A stretch of DNA of 64,000 bases from NCBI GenBank assembly GCA_043497085.1, contig JBIEKI010000014.1, one strand, 5' to 3'. This document shows, piece by piece, positions 1 through 7,010 of the stretch (position 1 is its first letter; each line of letters starts with the position of its first letter). The notes beneath the pieces were generated by a model. It made no database searches. It was not told the origin of the DNA and saw nothing but the letters and a program-made list of their open reading frames with translations. Position numbers and translations under genes: made by a program. The DNA is from Thalassobacillus sp043497085 (GTDB lineage Bacteria; Bacillota; Bacilli; Bacillales; Halobacillaceae).

Positions 1-196
1 GAAAAGAGCATAGGAAAAAGCATACTAGTCCGTTTGACATTTTAGGCATAGCTTATAAATAAGGCTTTAAAGACAGGGTTTTAAGAATGATTGAATTTGT
101 ATAGTGAAAGTTAAGGTTATGGTTGGATAAATATTGAAAAAGAGATCGGTCATAACTCTCTTTTCGCAACACTCATTGTTAGCTTGACGGTTATGC

Positions 197-245
197 ACCG
201 TTTCCCTACGCCCCTTGCCATAATAGGAATTTCTCGAAATCACAC
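197..245 (-). repeat. Partial copy (one end) of the TIR hairpin repeat
   Basis: The stretch from the CCCTACGCCCCTTGCC segment to CTCGAAATCACACTT matches the right end of the full element at 37072-37241 (CCCACGCCCTTTACC then CTCGAAATCGTGCTT). The central hairpin core is missing. It is probably a decayed or truncated copy. Confidence 0.5.
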
Positions 246-375
246 TTATGAAAGCGACCATGATAATAGAAAGAAGACTTTGGTGCCTTTATATCGTTTA
301 TAAATGCGTCAACATGAAGGTTTCAGCTACATTCTCTCTCTTTTTGAAGTGTCCGTTTAGTACAACACTGGCTGG

Positions 376-566
376 ATGGACAGGGAAACGGCGAGACTCC
401 CGCGGGAGAAGGAGCTAGGCGAGATCCCACAGGGCGCAGCCCGAGGAAGCTTGCCAGTTCCCCCGCAGGAAAGCGAGTCGTTTCCAAGACCATCCCATTA
501 CTTTTATGGTAATGAGTCCACTATCTCGAAGCTGAGTCTTCAGCAAAAGGGAGCTTTACTGTAAAA
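376..566 (+). repeat. Bacillaceae-type hairpin repeat, copy B
   Basis: A GC-rich core (GGAAACGGCGAGACTCCC ... GCGAGTCGTTTCC) is followed by a flank TCTCGAAGCTGAGTCTTCAG. Core and flank both recur at 37326-37530, and the core recurs in reverse complement at 37105-37210. GGAAACG and CGTTTCC pair across the core. Similar GAGACTCC-containing intergenic hairpins are common in Bacillaceae genomes. It is non-coding and its function is unknown. Confidence 0.75.
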
Positions 567-740
567 TGAACAGTGAGATTTAAAAGAGCAAATAATTAAA
601 AGATTTTCCTTTATATTTAAAGGTTTTCCTGCTCTTTGATTCCTATTCCAAACATTTTCGTCATAGCGAGATGTTTCTCCAATAGGCCCACATTAAATCA
701 CAATGCTATTTTATAAAAGTATCGATTAGAAGAAAAACTC

Positions 741-771
741 AAAAAAAGAACCAAGCCTGAACCAGGCTTGA
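741..771 (-). terminator. Terminator after the MaoC-like gene
   Basis: On the minus strand AAGCCTGGTTCAGGCTTGG forms a hairpin (CAAGCCTG/CAGGCTTG on the plus strand) followed by TTCTTTTTTTG. It lies 22 bp past the stop codon of the MaoC-like gene. Confidence 0.8.
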
Positions 772-792
772 TTTCCTTTTATGTTTCAACTA

Positions 793-1269
793 TCAATAAA
801 AATTTTCTAATGATTTAGCATTCATGGACTCAGGCTCATAAGGAGGAGAAACCACCATTACCCCCTTGATCACTTCATCCCCTTCAGAATCCTCGGCATG
901 TATGGATATCGTTACTTTATGTTGGGCTATATCTTTTTCCACTACCTCTAAACGAAACGAGATATCGGCATAATGGTAGACCGGCCTTGGAAAATCAAGC
1001 TCCTGGCGAAGAATATGGCTGCCTGGCCCTGGCAGATGCATGGATATCATAGAGGAAACCATCCCCTGCAGCATGACGGTTGGAACTATTGGCCGCTTGA
1101 AAGGTGTTTGGGATGCATAATCATGTTGGATATAAAGAGGATTAGCATCATCTGACAAACCTAAATACATGAGAAGGTCACGATCTTCAATTGTCTTCTC
1201 AGCTGTATAATGATCGCCAGACTTCAGTTCATGGATTTTTTTCCCAAGCTTTCGTTTTTTCCCTATCAT
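793..1269 (-). CDS. MaoC-like hot-dog dehydratase family protein
   Basis: This 158-residue protein resembles MaoC-type (R)-specific enoyl-CoA hydratases or dehydratases with the single hot-dog fold. The region around residues 35-75 (LSDDANPLYIQHDYA, then RPIVPTVMLQGMVSSM) corresponds to the family hydratase segment, which normally carries an Asp and a His; here D-A-N-P-L-Y-I-Q-H-D is visible. Substrate cannot be told from sequence. It lies downstream of mdh in the same direction, separated by a strong terminator, so it is transcribed by read-through or from its own weak promoter. The SD AGAGGGGG precedes the ATG. A consensus cre (1287-1300) sits just before the SD, suggesting carbon catabolite repression. 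The function assignment is to family level only. Confidence 0.75.
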   Translation of the reverse strand: MIGKKRKLGKKIHELKSGDHYTAEKTIEDRDLLMYLGLSDDANPLYIQHDYASQTPFKRPIVPTVMLQGMVSSMISMHLPGPGSHILRQELDFPRPVYHYADISFRLEVVEKDIAQHKVTISIHAEDSEGDEVIKGVMVVSPPYEPESMNAKSLENFY

Positions 1270-1286
1270 TTCATCGCCCCCTCTGA

Positions 1287-1300
1287 TGTAAACGCTTTCT
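1287..1300. promoter_or_regulatory. cre site (CcpA operator) before the MaoC-like gene
   Basis: TGTAAACGCTTTCT matches the cre consensus TGWAARCGYTWNCW at all 14 positions. It is placed between the mdh terminator and the SD of the downstream gene. CcpA is encoded in this window at 56814-57809. The placement suggests repression by roadblock or of a weak local promoter; this is inferred. Confidence 0.65.
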
Positions 1301-1309
1301 CGTATGGTG

Positions 1310-1342
1310 ATAAAAGGGATTCGGGGTAGATCCCCGAATCCC
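1310..1342 (-). terminator. mdh terminator
   Basis: An 11-bp perfect stem GGGATTCGGGG/CCCCGAATCCC has a short loop and is followed on the minus strand by TTTTAT. It ends the citZ-icd-mdh transcript. Confidence 0.9.
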
Positions 1343-1357
1343 CGTCACCCTTATCTT

Positions 1358-2296
1358 TTATTGTAATATATTCAGTACATTTTTAACAGATTCAGCTGAC
1401 TTATCTAATTGAGCTTTTTCTTCTTCTGTCAAATCAAGTTCGATTACTTCTTCAATCCCATTTCCGCCCAGTATAGTCGGGACACCAAGGTAAATACCTT
1501 CGTAGCCATACTCACCTTCTAAGTAAGCAATGGAAGGAATAACGCGGCGCTGATCTTTCAGAATAGCCTCAGCCATTTGTACTAACGATGCTGCTGGCGC
1601 ATAATAAGCACTTCCATTGCCAAGGAGGTTGACGATTTCACCACCGCCTTTTCGAGTACGTTCTACGATTGCATCCAGGCGATCTTTTGAGATTAACTTT
1701 TCAAGTGGGATACCGCCTGCAAAAGAGTAGCGGATTAAAGGAACCATATCATCACCGTGACCGCCTAGCACAAAACCAGTTATGTCTTTGACAGACAAAT
1801 TCAGTTCTTGTGCTACGAAAGTACGGAAGCGTGCGGTATCAAGCACTCCAGATTGACCGATGACACGGTTTTTCGGGAATCCAGCTTCTTGGAATACTGA
1901 ATAAGTCATCGCATCAACCGGGTTCGTCAGAACAACGATGAGGCAATCTGGTGAGAACTTGACGATTTCTTTTGTAACACTCTTCATGATTTTAGAGTTG
2001 GTACTTACCAGGTCGTCACGGCTCATACCAGGCTTACGCGCAATCCCGGCAGTGATAATGACTAAATCAGATTCTTTGGTATCTTCATAGTTGGCTGTGC
2101 CGATAATATTGGAGTCAAACCCTTGAACTGGACTAGCTTCAAGCATGTCCAACGCTTTTCCTTTCGTCGGGTCTTCCATGTCAGGAATATCCACTAATAC
2201 GACATCTCCCAGTTCCTTCTGAGCTAACATCAGTGCTGTAGTAGCCCCTGTAAAACCACCGCCGATAACTGAGATCTTTTTACGCTTGATTCCCAT
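1358..2296 (-). CDS. mdh: Malate dehydrogenase
   Basis: This cytoplasmic NAD-dependent enzyme interconverts malate and oxaloacetate, closing the TCA cycle. The 312-residue protein is of the LDH-like MDH type found in Bacillus. The N-terminal Rossmann motif VIGGGFTGATTALMLA starts near residue 10, followed by LVDIPDMEDPTKGKALDM. Catalytic residues are in VVLTNPVDAMTY and in GQSGVLDTARFRTFVA (Arg for substrate binding). The active-site histidine is in GFVLGGHGDDMVPL (near residue 180). The start has SD AAGGGGA 7 bp upstream. It follows icd by 25 bp in the order citZ-icd-mdh, as in B. subtilis, and is probably cotranscribed with icd. A strong terminator follows. Confidence 0.98.
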   Translation of the reverse strand: MGIKRKKISVIGGGFTGATTALMLAQKELGDVVLVDIPDMEDPTKGKALDMLEASPVQGFDSNIIGTANYEDTKESDLVIITAGIARKPGMSRDDLVSTNSKIMKSVTKEIVKFSPDCLIVVLTNPVDAMTYSVFQEAGFPKNRVIGQSGVLDTARFRTFVAQELNLSVKDITGFVLGGHGDDMVPLIRYSFAGGIPLEKLISKDRLDAIVERTRKGGGEIVNLLGNGSAYYAPAASLVQMAEAILKDQRRVIPSIAYLEGEYGYEGIYLGVPTILGGNGIEEVIELDLTEEEKAQLDKSAESVKNVLNILQ

Positions 2297-2321
2297 AAAA
2301 ATCCCCTTCCCTATCGCTTGA

Positions 2322-3599
2322 TTAGTCCATATTTTTGATTAGTGCATCGCCGAATTCAGACGTCTTAACTTCTGTAGCACCTTCCATCATGCGTGCAAAA
2401 TCATACGTTACTGTTTTATTACCGATGGTTTTATCCATGGATTTGGTAATCAAGTTAGCTGCTTCTCTCCATTCCAGATGTTCAAGCATCAGGACACCAG
2501 AAAGGATGACAGATGATGGGTTGACTTTATCTTGTCCAGCATACTTCGGCGCAGTACCATGTGTCGCTTCAAAGATTGCATGTCCAGTTTCCTGGTTGAT
2601 GTTCGCCCCTGGAGCAATACCGATACCACCGACTTGTGCCGCTAGTGCATCGGAAATATAGTCCCCGTTCAAGTTCATAGTAGCTACAACATCAAACTCT
2701 TTTGGACGAGTCAGGATTTGCTGAAGGAATATGTCGGCAATCGCATCTTTGACGATAATCTTGCCTGCTTGCTCTGCTTCATCTTGTGCTTTGTTTGCAG
2801 CATCTTTACCATCTTTTTCTACAATTTCATCATATTGGCGCCATGTGAATACTTTATCGCCGAATTCTTGTTCCGCAACTTCATATCCCCATGATTTGAA
2901 TGCACCTTCTGTGAACTTCATGATATTTCCTTTGTGTACCAAAGTCACATTCTTACGCCCTTCGTTCAGTGCATACTCAATAGCGGCACGGACGATACGC
3001 TTTGTACCTTCTTCTGAAACAGGCTTGACGCCGATACCAGATGTTTCAGGGAAACGGATATTATGTACACCCATTTCATTTTGAAGGAAGTCGATGACTT
3101 TCTTCACTTCCGGTGTACCTTTTTGCCATTCGATACCTGCATAAATATCTTCTGTGTTCTCACGGAAAATGACCATGTCTGTATCTTCCGGATGCTTAAC
3201 AGGAGATGGGACACCTGTAAACCAACGTACTGGTCGAAGACACGTGAACAAGTCAAGTTCTTGACGTAGCGCAACGTTCAATGAGCGGATACCGCCCCCG
3301 ATTGGTGTTGTCAAAGGACCTTTGATTGCAATTTTATAGTCACGGATTGTATCTAGAGTCTCAGAAGGAAGCCATTCGCCAGTCTTGTCAAAAGCCTTTT
3401 GACCAGCTAAAACTTCTTTCCATTCAATACTTTTTTCTCCATTATACGCTTTATCAACTGCTGCCTCGATTACACGACTTGCAGCTGCCCAGATATCAGG
3501 GCCAATTCCGTCACCTTCAATGAATGGGATTACCGGACGGTCTGGTACGTTTAGTACTCCGTTTTCTACTGTAATTTTTTCAGCTTGTGTCAATCTCAT
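2322..3599 (-). CDS. icd: Isocitrate dehydrogenase (NADP-dependent)
   Basis: Icd converts isocitrate to 2-oxoglutarate with CO2 and NADPH in the cytoplasm. At 425 residues it has the normal length of bacterial NADP-IDH. Visible motifs are IPFIEGDGIGPDIW at the N-terminus, KGPLTTPIGGGIRSLNVALR with the phosphorylatable/substrate-binding Ser, DMVIFRENTEDIYAGIEW, NLNGDYISDALAAQVGGIG for metal binding, and EATHGTAPKYAGQDKVNPSS for cofactor binding, where the K-Y pattern suggests NADP. SD GGAGGTAAT precedes the ATG. It lies between citZ (148 bp gap containing a hairpin) and mdh. The gene order and spacing match the B. subtilis citZ-icd-mdh cluster. Confidence 0.98.
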   Translation of the reverse strand: MRLTQAEKITVENGVLNVPDRPVIPFIEGDGIGPDIWAAASRVIEAAVDKAYNGEKSIEWKEVLAGQKAFDKTGEWLPSETLDTIRDYKIAIKGPLTTPIGGGIRSLNVALRQELDLFTCLRPVRWFTGVPSPVKHPEDTDMVIFRENTEDIYAGIEWQKGTPEVKKVIDFLQNEMGVHNIRFPETSGIGVKPVSEEGTKRIVRAAIEYALNEGRKNVTLVHKGNIMKFTEGAFKSWGYEVAEQEFGDKVFTWRQYDEIVEKDGKDAANKAQDEAEQAGKIIVKDAIADIFLQQILTRPKEFDVVATMNLNGDYISDALAAQVGGIGIAPGANINQETGHAIFEATHGTAPKYAGQDKVNPSSVILSGVLMLEHLEWREAANLITKSMDKTIGNKTVTYDFARMMEGATEVKTSEFGDALIKNMD

Positions 3600-3693
3600 T
3601 ACCTCCTAATGTGTTGTTGGTATGTGGATTACATAATTATCATACGATAAATAATGATTAATAAAAAGGACTAGCCATATGAATCCACTGGTA

Positions 3694-3721
3694 AAGGGAG
3701 TCTTCTCTTTATGACTCCCTT
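3694..3721 (-). terminator. Hairpin between citZ and icd
   Basis: AAGGGAGTC and GACTCCCTT form a 9-bp perfect stem just past the citZ stop. On the minus strand only a short T-run (TTTACC) follows, so it may be a leaky terminator or an mRNA-stabilising hairpin that tunes citZ relative to icd-mdh. Confidence 0.6.
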
Positions 3722-3747
3722 CCTGCTAAAAAATTATAACTTTCTAA

Positions 3748-4863
3748 TTATCGCTGGTCCAGTGATTTATACGTTTGACCCTTCGGACCTACATATTCCG
3801 CACGTGGACGGATCAGGCGATTGTTGTCATATTGCTCAAGAATATGAGCCAGCCAGCCGGAAACACGACTCACTGCGAAGATAGGTGTGAATAGATCATG
3901 ATCCACTCCCAGGCTGTGATAAACAGAAGCAGAATAGAAATCCACGTTGGCAGGCAGGCCTTTTTCTTCTTTGATGTAATCTTCGATTTTAATAGACATC
4001 TCATAATATTTGGAGTGCCCTGTCAATTTAGTCAATTCTTTGGACATCTCTTTCAAAAATTTTGCGCGCGGATCGCCTTTTTGATAAACACGGTGACCCA
4101 TACCCATGATTTTTTCTTTGTTGGCTAGTTTTTCTTTAATATATGGAACAGCGTTGTCCACTTCACCGATTTCAGTAAGCATCTTCATTACACGTTCGTT
4201 TGCTCCGCCATGAAGAGGTCCTTTCAATGCCCCGATTGCAGCCGTAACTCCAGAGTACACATCAGATAATGTGGCCACACAGACACGTGCTGTAAAAGTA
4301 GAGGCGTTCAATTCGTGATCAGCATGAAGGACAAGCGCCTTATTAAATGCTTCTACCTCGATATCCTCCGGTTCTTTCCCGTTAAGCATGTAAAGGAAAT
4401 TCGCTGCGAAGCTCAACTCTTTCTTCGGGCTGATAGGATCTTGTCCTTTACGAAGACGTGCAAATGCAGTAACGATTGTAGGAATTTTAGCCTGCAAACG
4501 TACAGCCTTACGTTTATTCGCCCCTTCTTCCATTTCATCAGCCTCTGAATCATAAAGGCCAAGCATGGATACTGCCGTACGAAGAGCTGCCATTGGATGG
4601 ACAGTAGATAGATCATACGATTTCAGATGTTCGATAACTTCTTTAGGAAGCTCCATGTTGGAAGCAAGATCATCTTTGAATGATTTAAGTTCTTGTTCAT
4701 TAGGTAACTTTTGATTCCATAATAAATAAATAACTTCCTCAAAACTCGAATTTTCTGCTAAATCATCAATATCATAGCCGACATATGTCAGTTGATCATC
4801 GATGATGGAACTGATTGATGATTGTGTTGCAATAATACCTTCTAGACCTTTAGTTGCTGTCAT
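3748..4863 (-). CDS. citZ: Citrate synthase
   Basis: CitZ condenses oxaloacetate and acetyl-CoA to citrate, the entry step of the TCA cycle. From the chosen ATG the protein has 371 residues, close to Bacillus CitZ. Catalytic motifs are HADHELNASTF (first active-site His region), GALKGPLHGGANERV (second His), GMGHRVYQKGDPRA (substrate Arg) and the Asp in NVDFYSASVYHSLG. I chose the ATG at 4863 (MTATKGLEG) because SD AAGGAGAG is 7 bp upstream; an ATG two codons earlier is too close to the SD. Its promoter (4972-5000) gives a leader of about 100 nt that contains two cre-like sites, fitting catabolite repression. Confidence 0.97.
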   Translation of the reverse strand: MTATKGLEGIIATQSSISSIIDDQLTYVGYDIDDLAENSSFEEVIYLLWNQKLPNEQELKSFKDDLASNMELPKEVIEHLKSYDLSTVHPMAALRTAVSMLGLYDSEADEMEEGANKRKAVRLQAKIPTIVTAFARLRKGQDPISPKKELSFAANFLYMLNGKEPEDIEVEAFNKALVLHADHELNASTFTARVCVATLSDVYSGVTAAIGALKGPLHGGANERVMKMLTEIGEVDNAVPYIKEKLANKEKIMGMGHRVYQKGDPRAKFLKEMSKELTKLTGHSKYYEMSIKIEDYIKEEKGLPANVDFYSASVYHSLGVDHDLFTPIFAVSRVSGWLAHILEQYDNNRLIRPRAEYVGPKGQTYKSLDQR

Positions 4864-4884
4864 ACCCATTCTCTCCTTTATTTT

Positions 4885-4929
4885 TGATGACGCTTTCTAA
4901 ATATACATTTATTCGAGAAAACGCTTTAC
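4885..4929. promoter_or_regulatory. Pair of degenerate cre-like sites in the citZ leader
   Basis: TGATGACGCTTTCT (4885-4898) and AGAAAACGCTTTAC (4916-4929) each match the cre consensus in the better orientation at 12 of 14 positions. Their centres are 31 bp apart, three helical turns. Both lie downstream of the inferred start of transcription near 4965, the usual place for roadblock repression. CcpA repression of citZ is established in B. subtilis; these particular sites are inferred. Confidence 0.5.
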
Positions 4930-4971
4930 CAACAAGCTATTAATGTGAATAGGAAATCATCCCCACTGCCA

Positions 4972-5000
4972 ATTATAAAACATTCTAAAAAATATGTGAA
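4972..5000 (-). promoter_or_regulatory. citZ sigma-A promoter
   Basis: On the minus strand TTCACA, a 17-bp spacer and a perfect TATAAT are present, with transcription expected to begin near 4965. It is the best promoter match in the citZ-ytvI divergent spacer. Confidence 0.7.
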
Positions 5001-5322
5001 TTGAAACCGGTTAAATTGAATAGATTTTATCATTTTTATGAGGTATTCAAGCGGAATTTTGACGAAATCCAGCGCTAAAACGGCGATGTTTATCTATGTA
5101 TTATTTTGAATTTTCATACAAATACAAAGTAATAATCGACCTAATACATGACGATATATGTACTCCTAAAAAACCACAGATGGACTGATCATAAAATTCA
5201 CCTATAATTTCACCGGATAAAAAGACTCTTATTATATCCTATCACAATTAAGAATAAGTATGGTAATAGACCCGGAAGAAAGCTTTATTTAAGGCTTATT
5301 ATTAAAAGGAAGGATCGCAAAT
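5001..5322. other. Divergent spacer between citZ and ytvI
   Basis: This A/T-rich spacer separates divergent genes. A candidate ytvI promoter is TTCACC (5209-5214), 17 bp, TTATAT (5232-5237) on the plus strand, which is only moderate. ytvI is preceded by SD AAAGGAAGGA. No gene or other structure is seen. Confidence 0.4.
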
Positions 5323-6444
5323 ATGGACATGTCATTTCTGAATAGATTATTCCGCTTCTTCATCGTGTTGTCGATTATATTGTTCTCTCTCACGCTTACC
5401 TATTATGTATTTCAATATGCTTATCCATTTTTGATTGCTTTTGGTATCGCATTCCTTATGAACCCGATTGTCAATTTTCTTCATCAGCGACTCCATTTCC
5501 CAAGGGGACTGTCGGTATTTAGTGTAATCCTTATAATCGCTGGTATATTCATTGGAATACTGATTTTACTTGTGGTAGAAATTGCAAACGGAACTGCCTA
5601 TCTGGCTGCAGAGGTACCGGAACATTACAAATCCCTTGTTAATTATATTCAACTTTTCATTTCATCTACTATTATTCCACTTTATCAACGGCTGCTCTCT
5701 TTAATCAGCACACTTGATCCCTCACAGCAGGACACCATTATCAGTAGTATTCAAGAACTTGGAGAAAAAATTGCATACCAGGGGGCTTTCCTACTACAAG
5801 ACTTCCTTCAACGCATTCCATTGGTGCTCAAACAATTGCCCAACTATGTTTCTGTTTTGATTTTTTCACTGTTAGGTACATTTTTTATCAGTAAAGACTG
5901 GCACAAATTCTCGGACAAACTATCCAAAAGTTTGCCAACCAAAGTGGTATCTTCTTTCTCTGAAGTTCTGCAGGGATTAAAGCTGGCTTTATTTGGGTTC
6001 TTCAAAGCACAAGTGATTTTGATTTCTATTACTGGAATGACAGTATTAATCGGTTTACTTTTTTTAAAGGTTGAACATGCTCTCACCATTGCACTGCTGA
6101 CTAGCGTCGTCGATTTAATGCCTTACCTTGGGACTGGACTTATTTTTGTTCCATGGATCATTTATATGTTTGTAGCCGGCAACCACTTTTTAACAATCAG
6201 CCTTTCTCTACTTTACATGCTGGTAATCATTCAACGTCAAATGATAGAACCGAAAATCCTTTCCACAAATATCGGTTTGGATCCGCTGATGACACTGATC
6301 GCATTGTTTGCCGGCTTTCAATTGTTCGGATTTTCAGGGCTGATTATCGGCCCTGTAACGCTTGTCATTCTCCATACGCTTTATCAGGCAGGTGTTTTCC
6401 AGGAAATTTGGCGATACATTAATGAACCTAAAGAAAGTCCCTGA
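5323..6444 (+). CDS. ytvI: AI-2E family transporter YtvI
   Basis: This is a 373-residue polytopic inner-membrane protein of the AI-2E/PerM family, known in B. subtilis as YtvI, next to citZ there too. Hydrophobic segments appear near residues 12-35, 36-50, 62-88, then a large central soluble loop (residues 90-180), and further segments around 185-200, 225-250, 255-275, 285-310 and 325-355. The family signature is in the DLMPYLGTGLIFVPW segment and the following SLLYMLVIIQRQMIEPKI and LDPLMTLIALFAG. The transported substrate is not established; some family members are Na+/H+ antiporters. SD AAGGAAGGA supports the start. It is transcribed divergently from citZ. Confidence 0.85.
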   Translation: MDMSFLNRLFRFFIVLSIILFSLTLTYYVFQYAYPFLIAFGIAFLMNPIVNFLHQRLHFPRGLSVFSVILIIAGIFIGILILLVVEIANGTAYLAAEVPEHYKSLVNYIQLFISSTIIPLYQRLLSLISTLDPSQQDTIISSIQELGEKIAYQGAFLLQDFLQRIPLVLKQLPNYVSVLIFSLLGTFFISKDWHKFSDKLSKSLPTKVVSSFSEVLQGLKLALFGFFKAQVILISITGMTVLIGLLFLKVEHALTIALLTSVVDLMPYLGTGLIFVPWIIYMFVAGNHFLTISLSLLYMLVIIQRQMIEPKILSTNIGLDPLMTLIALFAGFQLFGFSGLIIGPVTLVILHTLYQAGVFQEIWRYINEPKESP

Positions 6445-6504
6445 TTAATCTTAAAGCGAATACGCTGAGCTTGTTGCACTCGTTACTAGTGCTTAGCATA
6501 TCAA

Positions 6505-6900
6505 TCACTTAGGATATATCGTAATGGTCCCGCGATCCATCATCCGTTTGATTAATTTACGGATCAAACGTTTAATCGGTGCACGCGTTGGTGGTAATAA
6601 TAAAAGGAAGCCGATAGCATCTGTGATAAACCCTGGTGTAAGCAGTACAGCCCCGCCTACCAGTATGCATGCCCCGTCCAGTAGTGTATCTTGAGGCACT
6701 TGGCCATTCGCCATAGATTGCCGGAAATTATTGATTGTTTCCAATCCTTGTTGTTTTGCAAGCCATGCCCCTATGACCCCAGTCAGTATGATTAATAGAA
6801 CCACCCATAATGGCCCGATGATATTGCCGACCCACACGAGCAACCCGATTTCTAATGCCGGAACTACTAATATGAATAATAATAACCAACGAAACATTGG
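6505..6900 (-). CDS. fxsA: FxsA-like membrane protein
   Basis: This 131-residue integral membrane protein matches the FxsA family, named for suppression of F-exclusion of phage T7 in E. coli; its cellular role is not well defined. Hydrophobic stretches occupy about residues 3-22, 26-46 and 70-100, with the typical N-terminal MFRWLLLFILVVPALEIGLL and a basic C-terminal tail (RAPIKRLIRKLIKRMMDR). A longer frame exists, but the SD AAAGGA lies 8 bp before the ATG at 6900, and the resulting length equals Bacillus homologues. It lies downstream of pyk beyond a strong terminator and convergent to ytvI, the B. subtilis arrangement. Confidence 0.88.
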   Translation of the reverse strand, partial: PMFRWLLLFILVVPALEIGLLVWVGNIIGPLWVVLLIILTGVIGAWLAKQQGLETINNFRQSMANGQVPQDTLLDGACILVGGAVLLTPGFITDAIGFLLLLPPTRAPIKRLIRKLIKRMMDRGTITIYPK

Positions 6901-6960
6901 CATAATCCTTTCTTGTTCAGTCTTCTTCTCTATTATACGACAAGCCTGCTTCAAACTAAA

Positions 6961-7003
6961 AAGAAAAGGATGATACTGCTCACTTTCAGCAGTATCACCC
7001 TTT
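6961..7003 (-). terminator. pyk terminator
   Basis: GATACTGCT and AGCAGTATC form a 9-bp perfect stem extended by GGGT/ATCC pairs. On the minus strand TCCTTTTCTTTTT follows. It lies 8 bp past the pyk stop. Confidence 0.85.
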
Positions 7004-7010
7004 ATGATAT

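Larger units (their letters stand above)
1..792. other. Non-coding region with repeat remnants
   Basis: No credible gene is visible in these 792 bases. Short open frames at 67-261 and 376-564 lack a ribosome binding site and overlap repeats. The region holds a partial repeat end (197-245), a larger copy of the same hairpin repeat (376-566) and, at the right edge, the terminator of the MaoC-like gene (741-771). The remaining A/T-rich sequence shows nothing I recognise. In B. subtilis phoPR lies beyond mdh, so this may be the spacer before that operon; this is inference. Confidence 0.6.

Noticed and set aside
67..261. 64-residue minus-strand open frame
   Set aside because: No SD, no homology visible, and it overlaps a repeat remnant.
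376..564. 62-residue plus-strand open frame
   Set aside because: It lies inside the hairpin repeat, has no SD, and its protein (PRPLPREKEL-like, GAARGSLPVP) is a translation of the repeat.
6445..6500. Possible terminator between ytvI and fxsA
   Set aside because: The hairpin (GCACT/AGTGC with outer GCTGAGC/GCTTAGC) is interrupted and has no T-run, so I did not annotate it.
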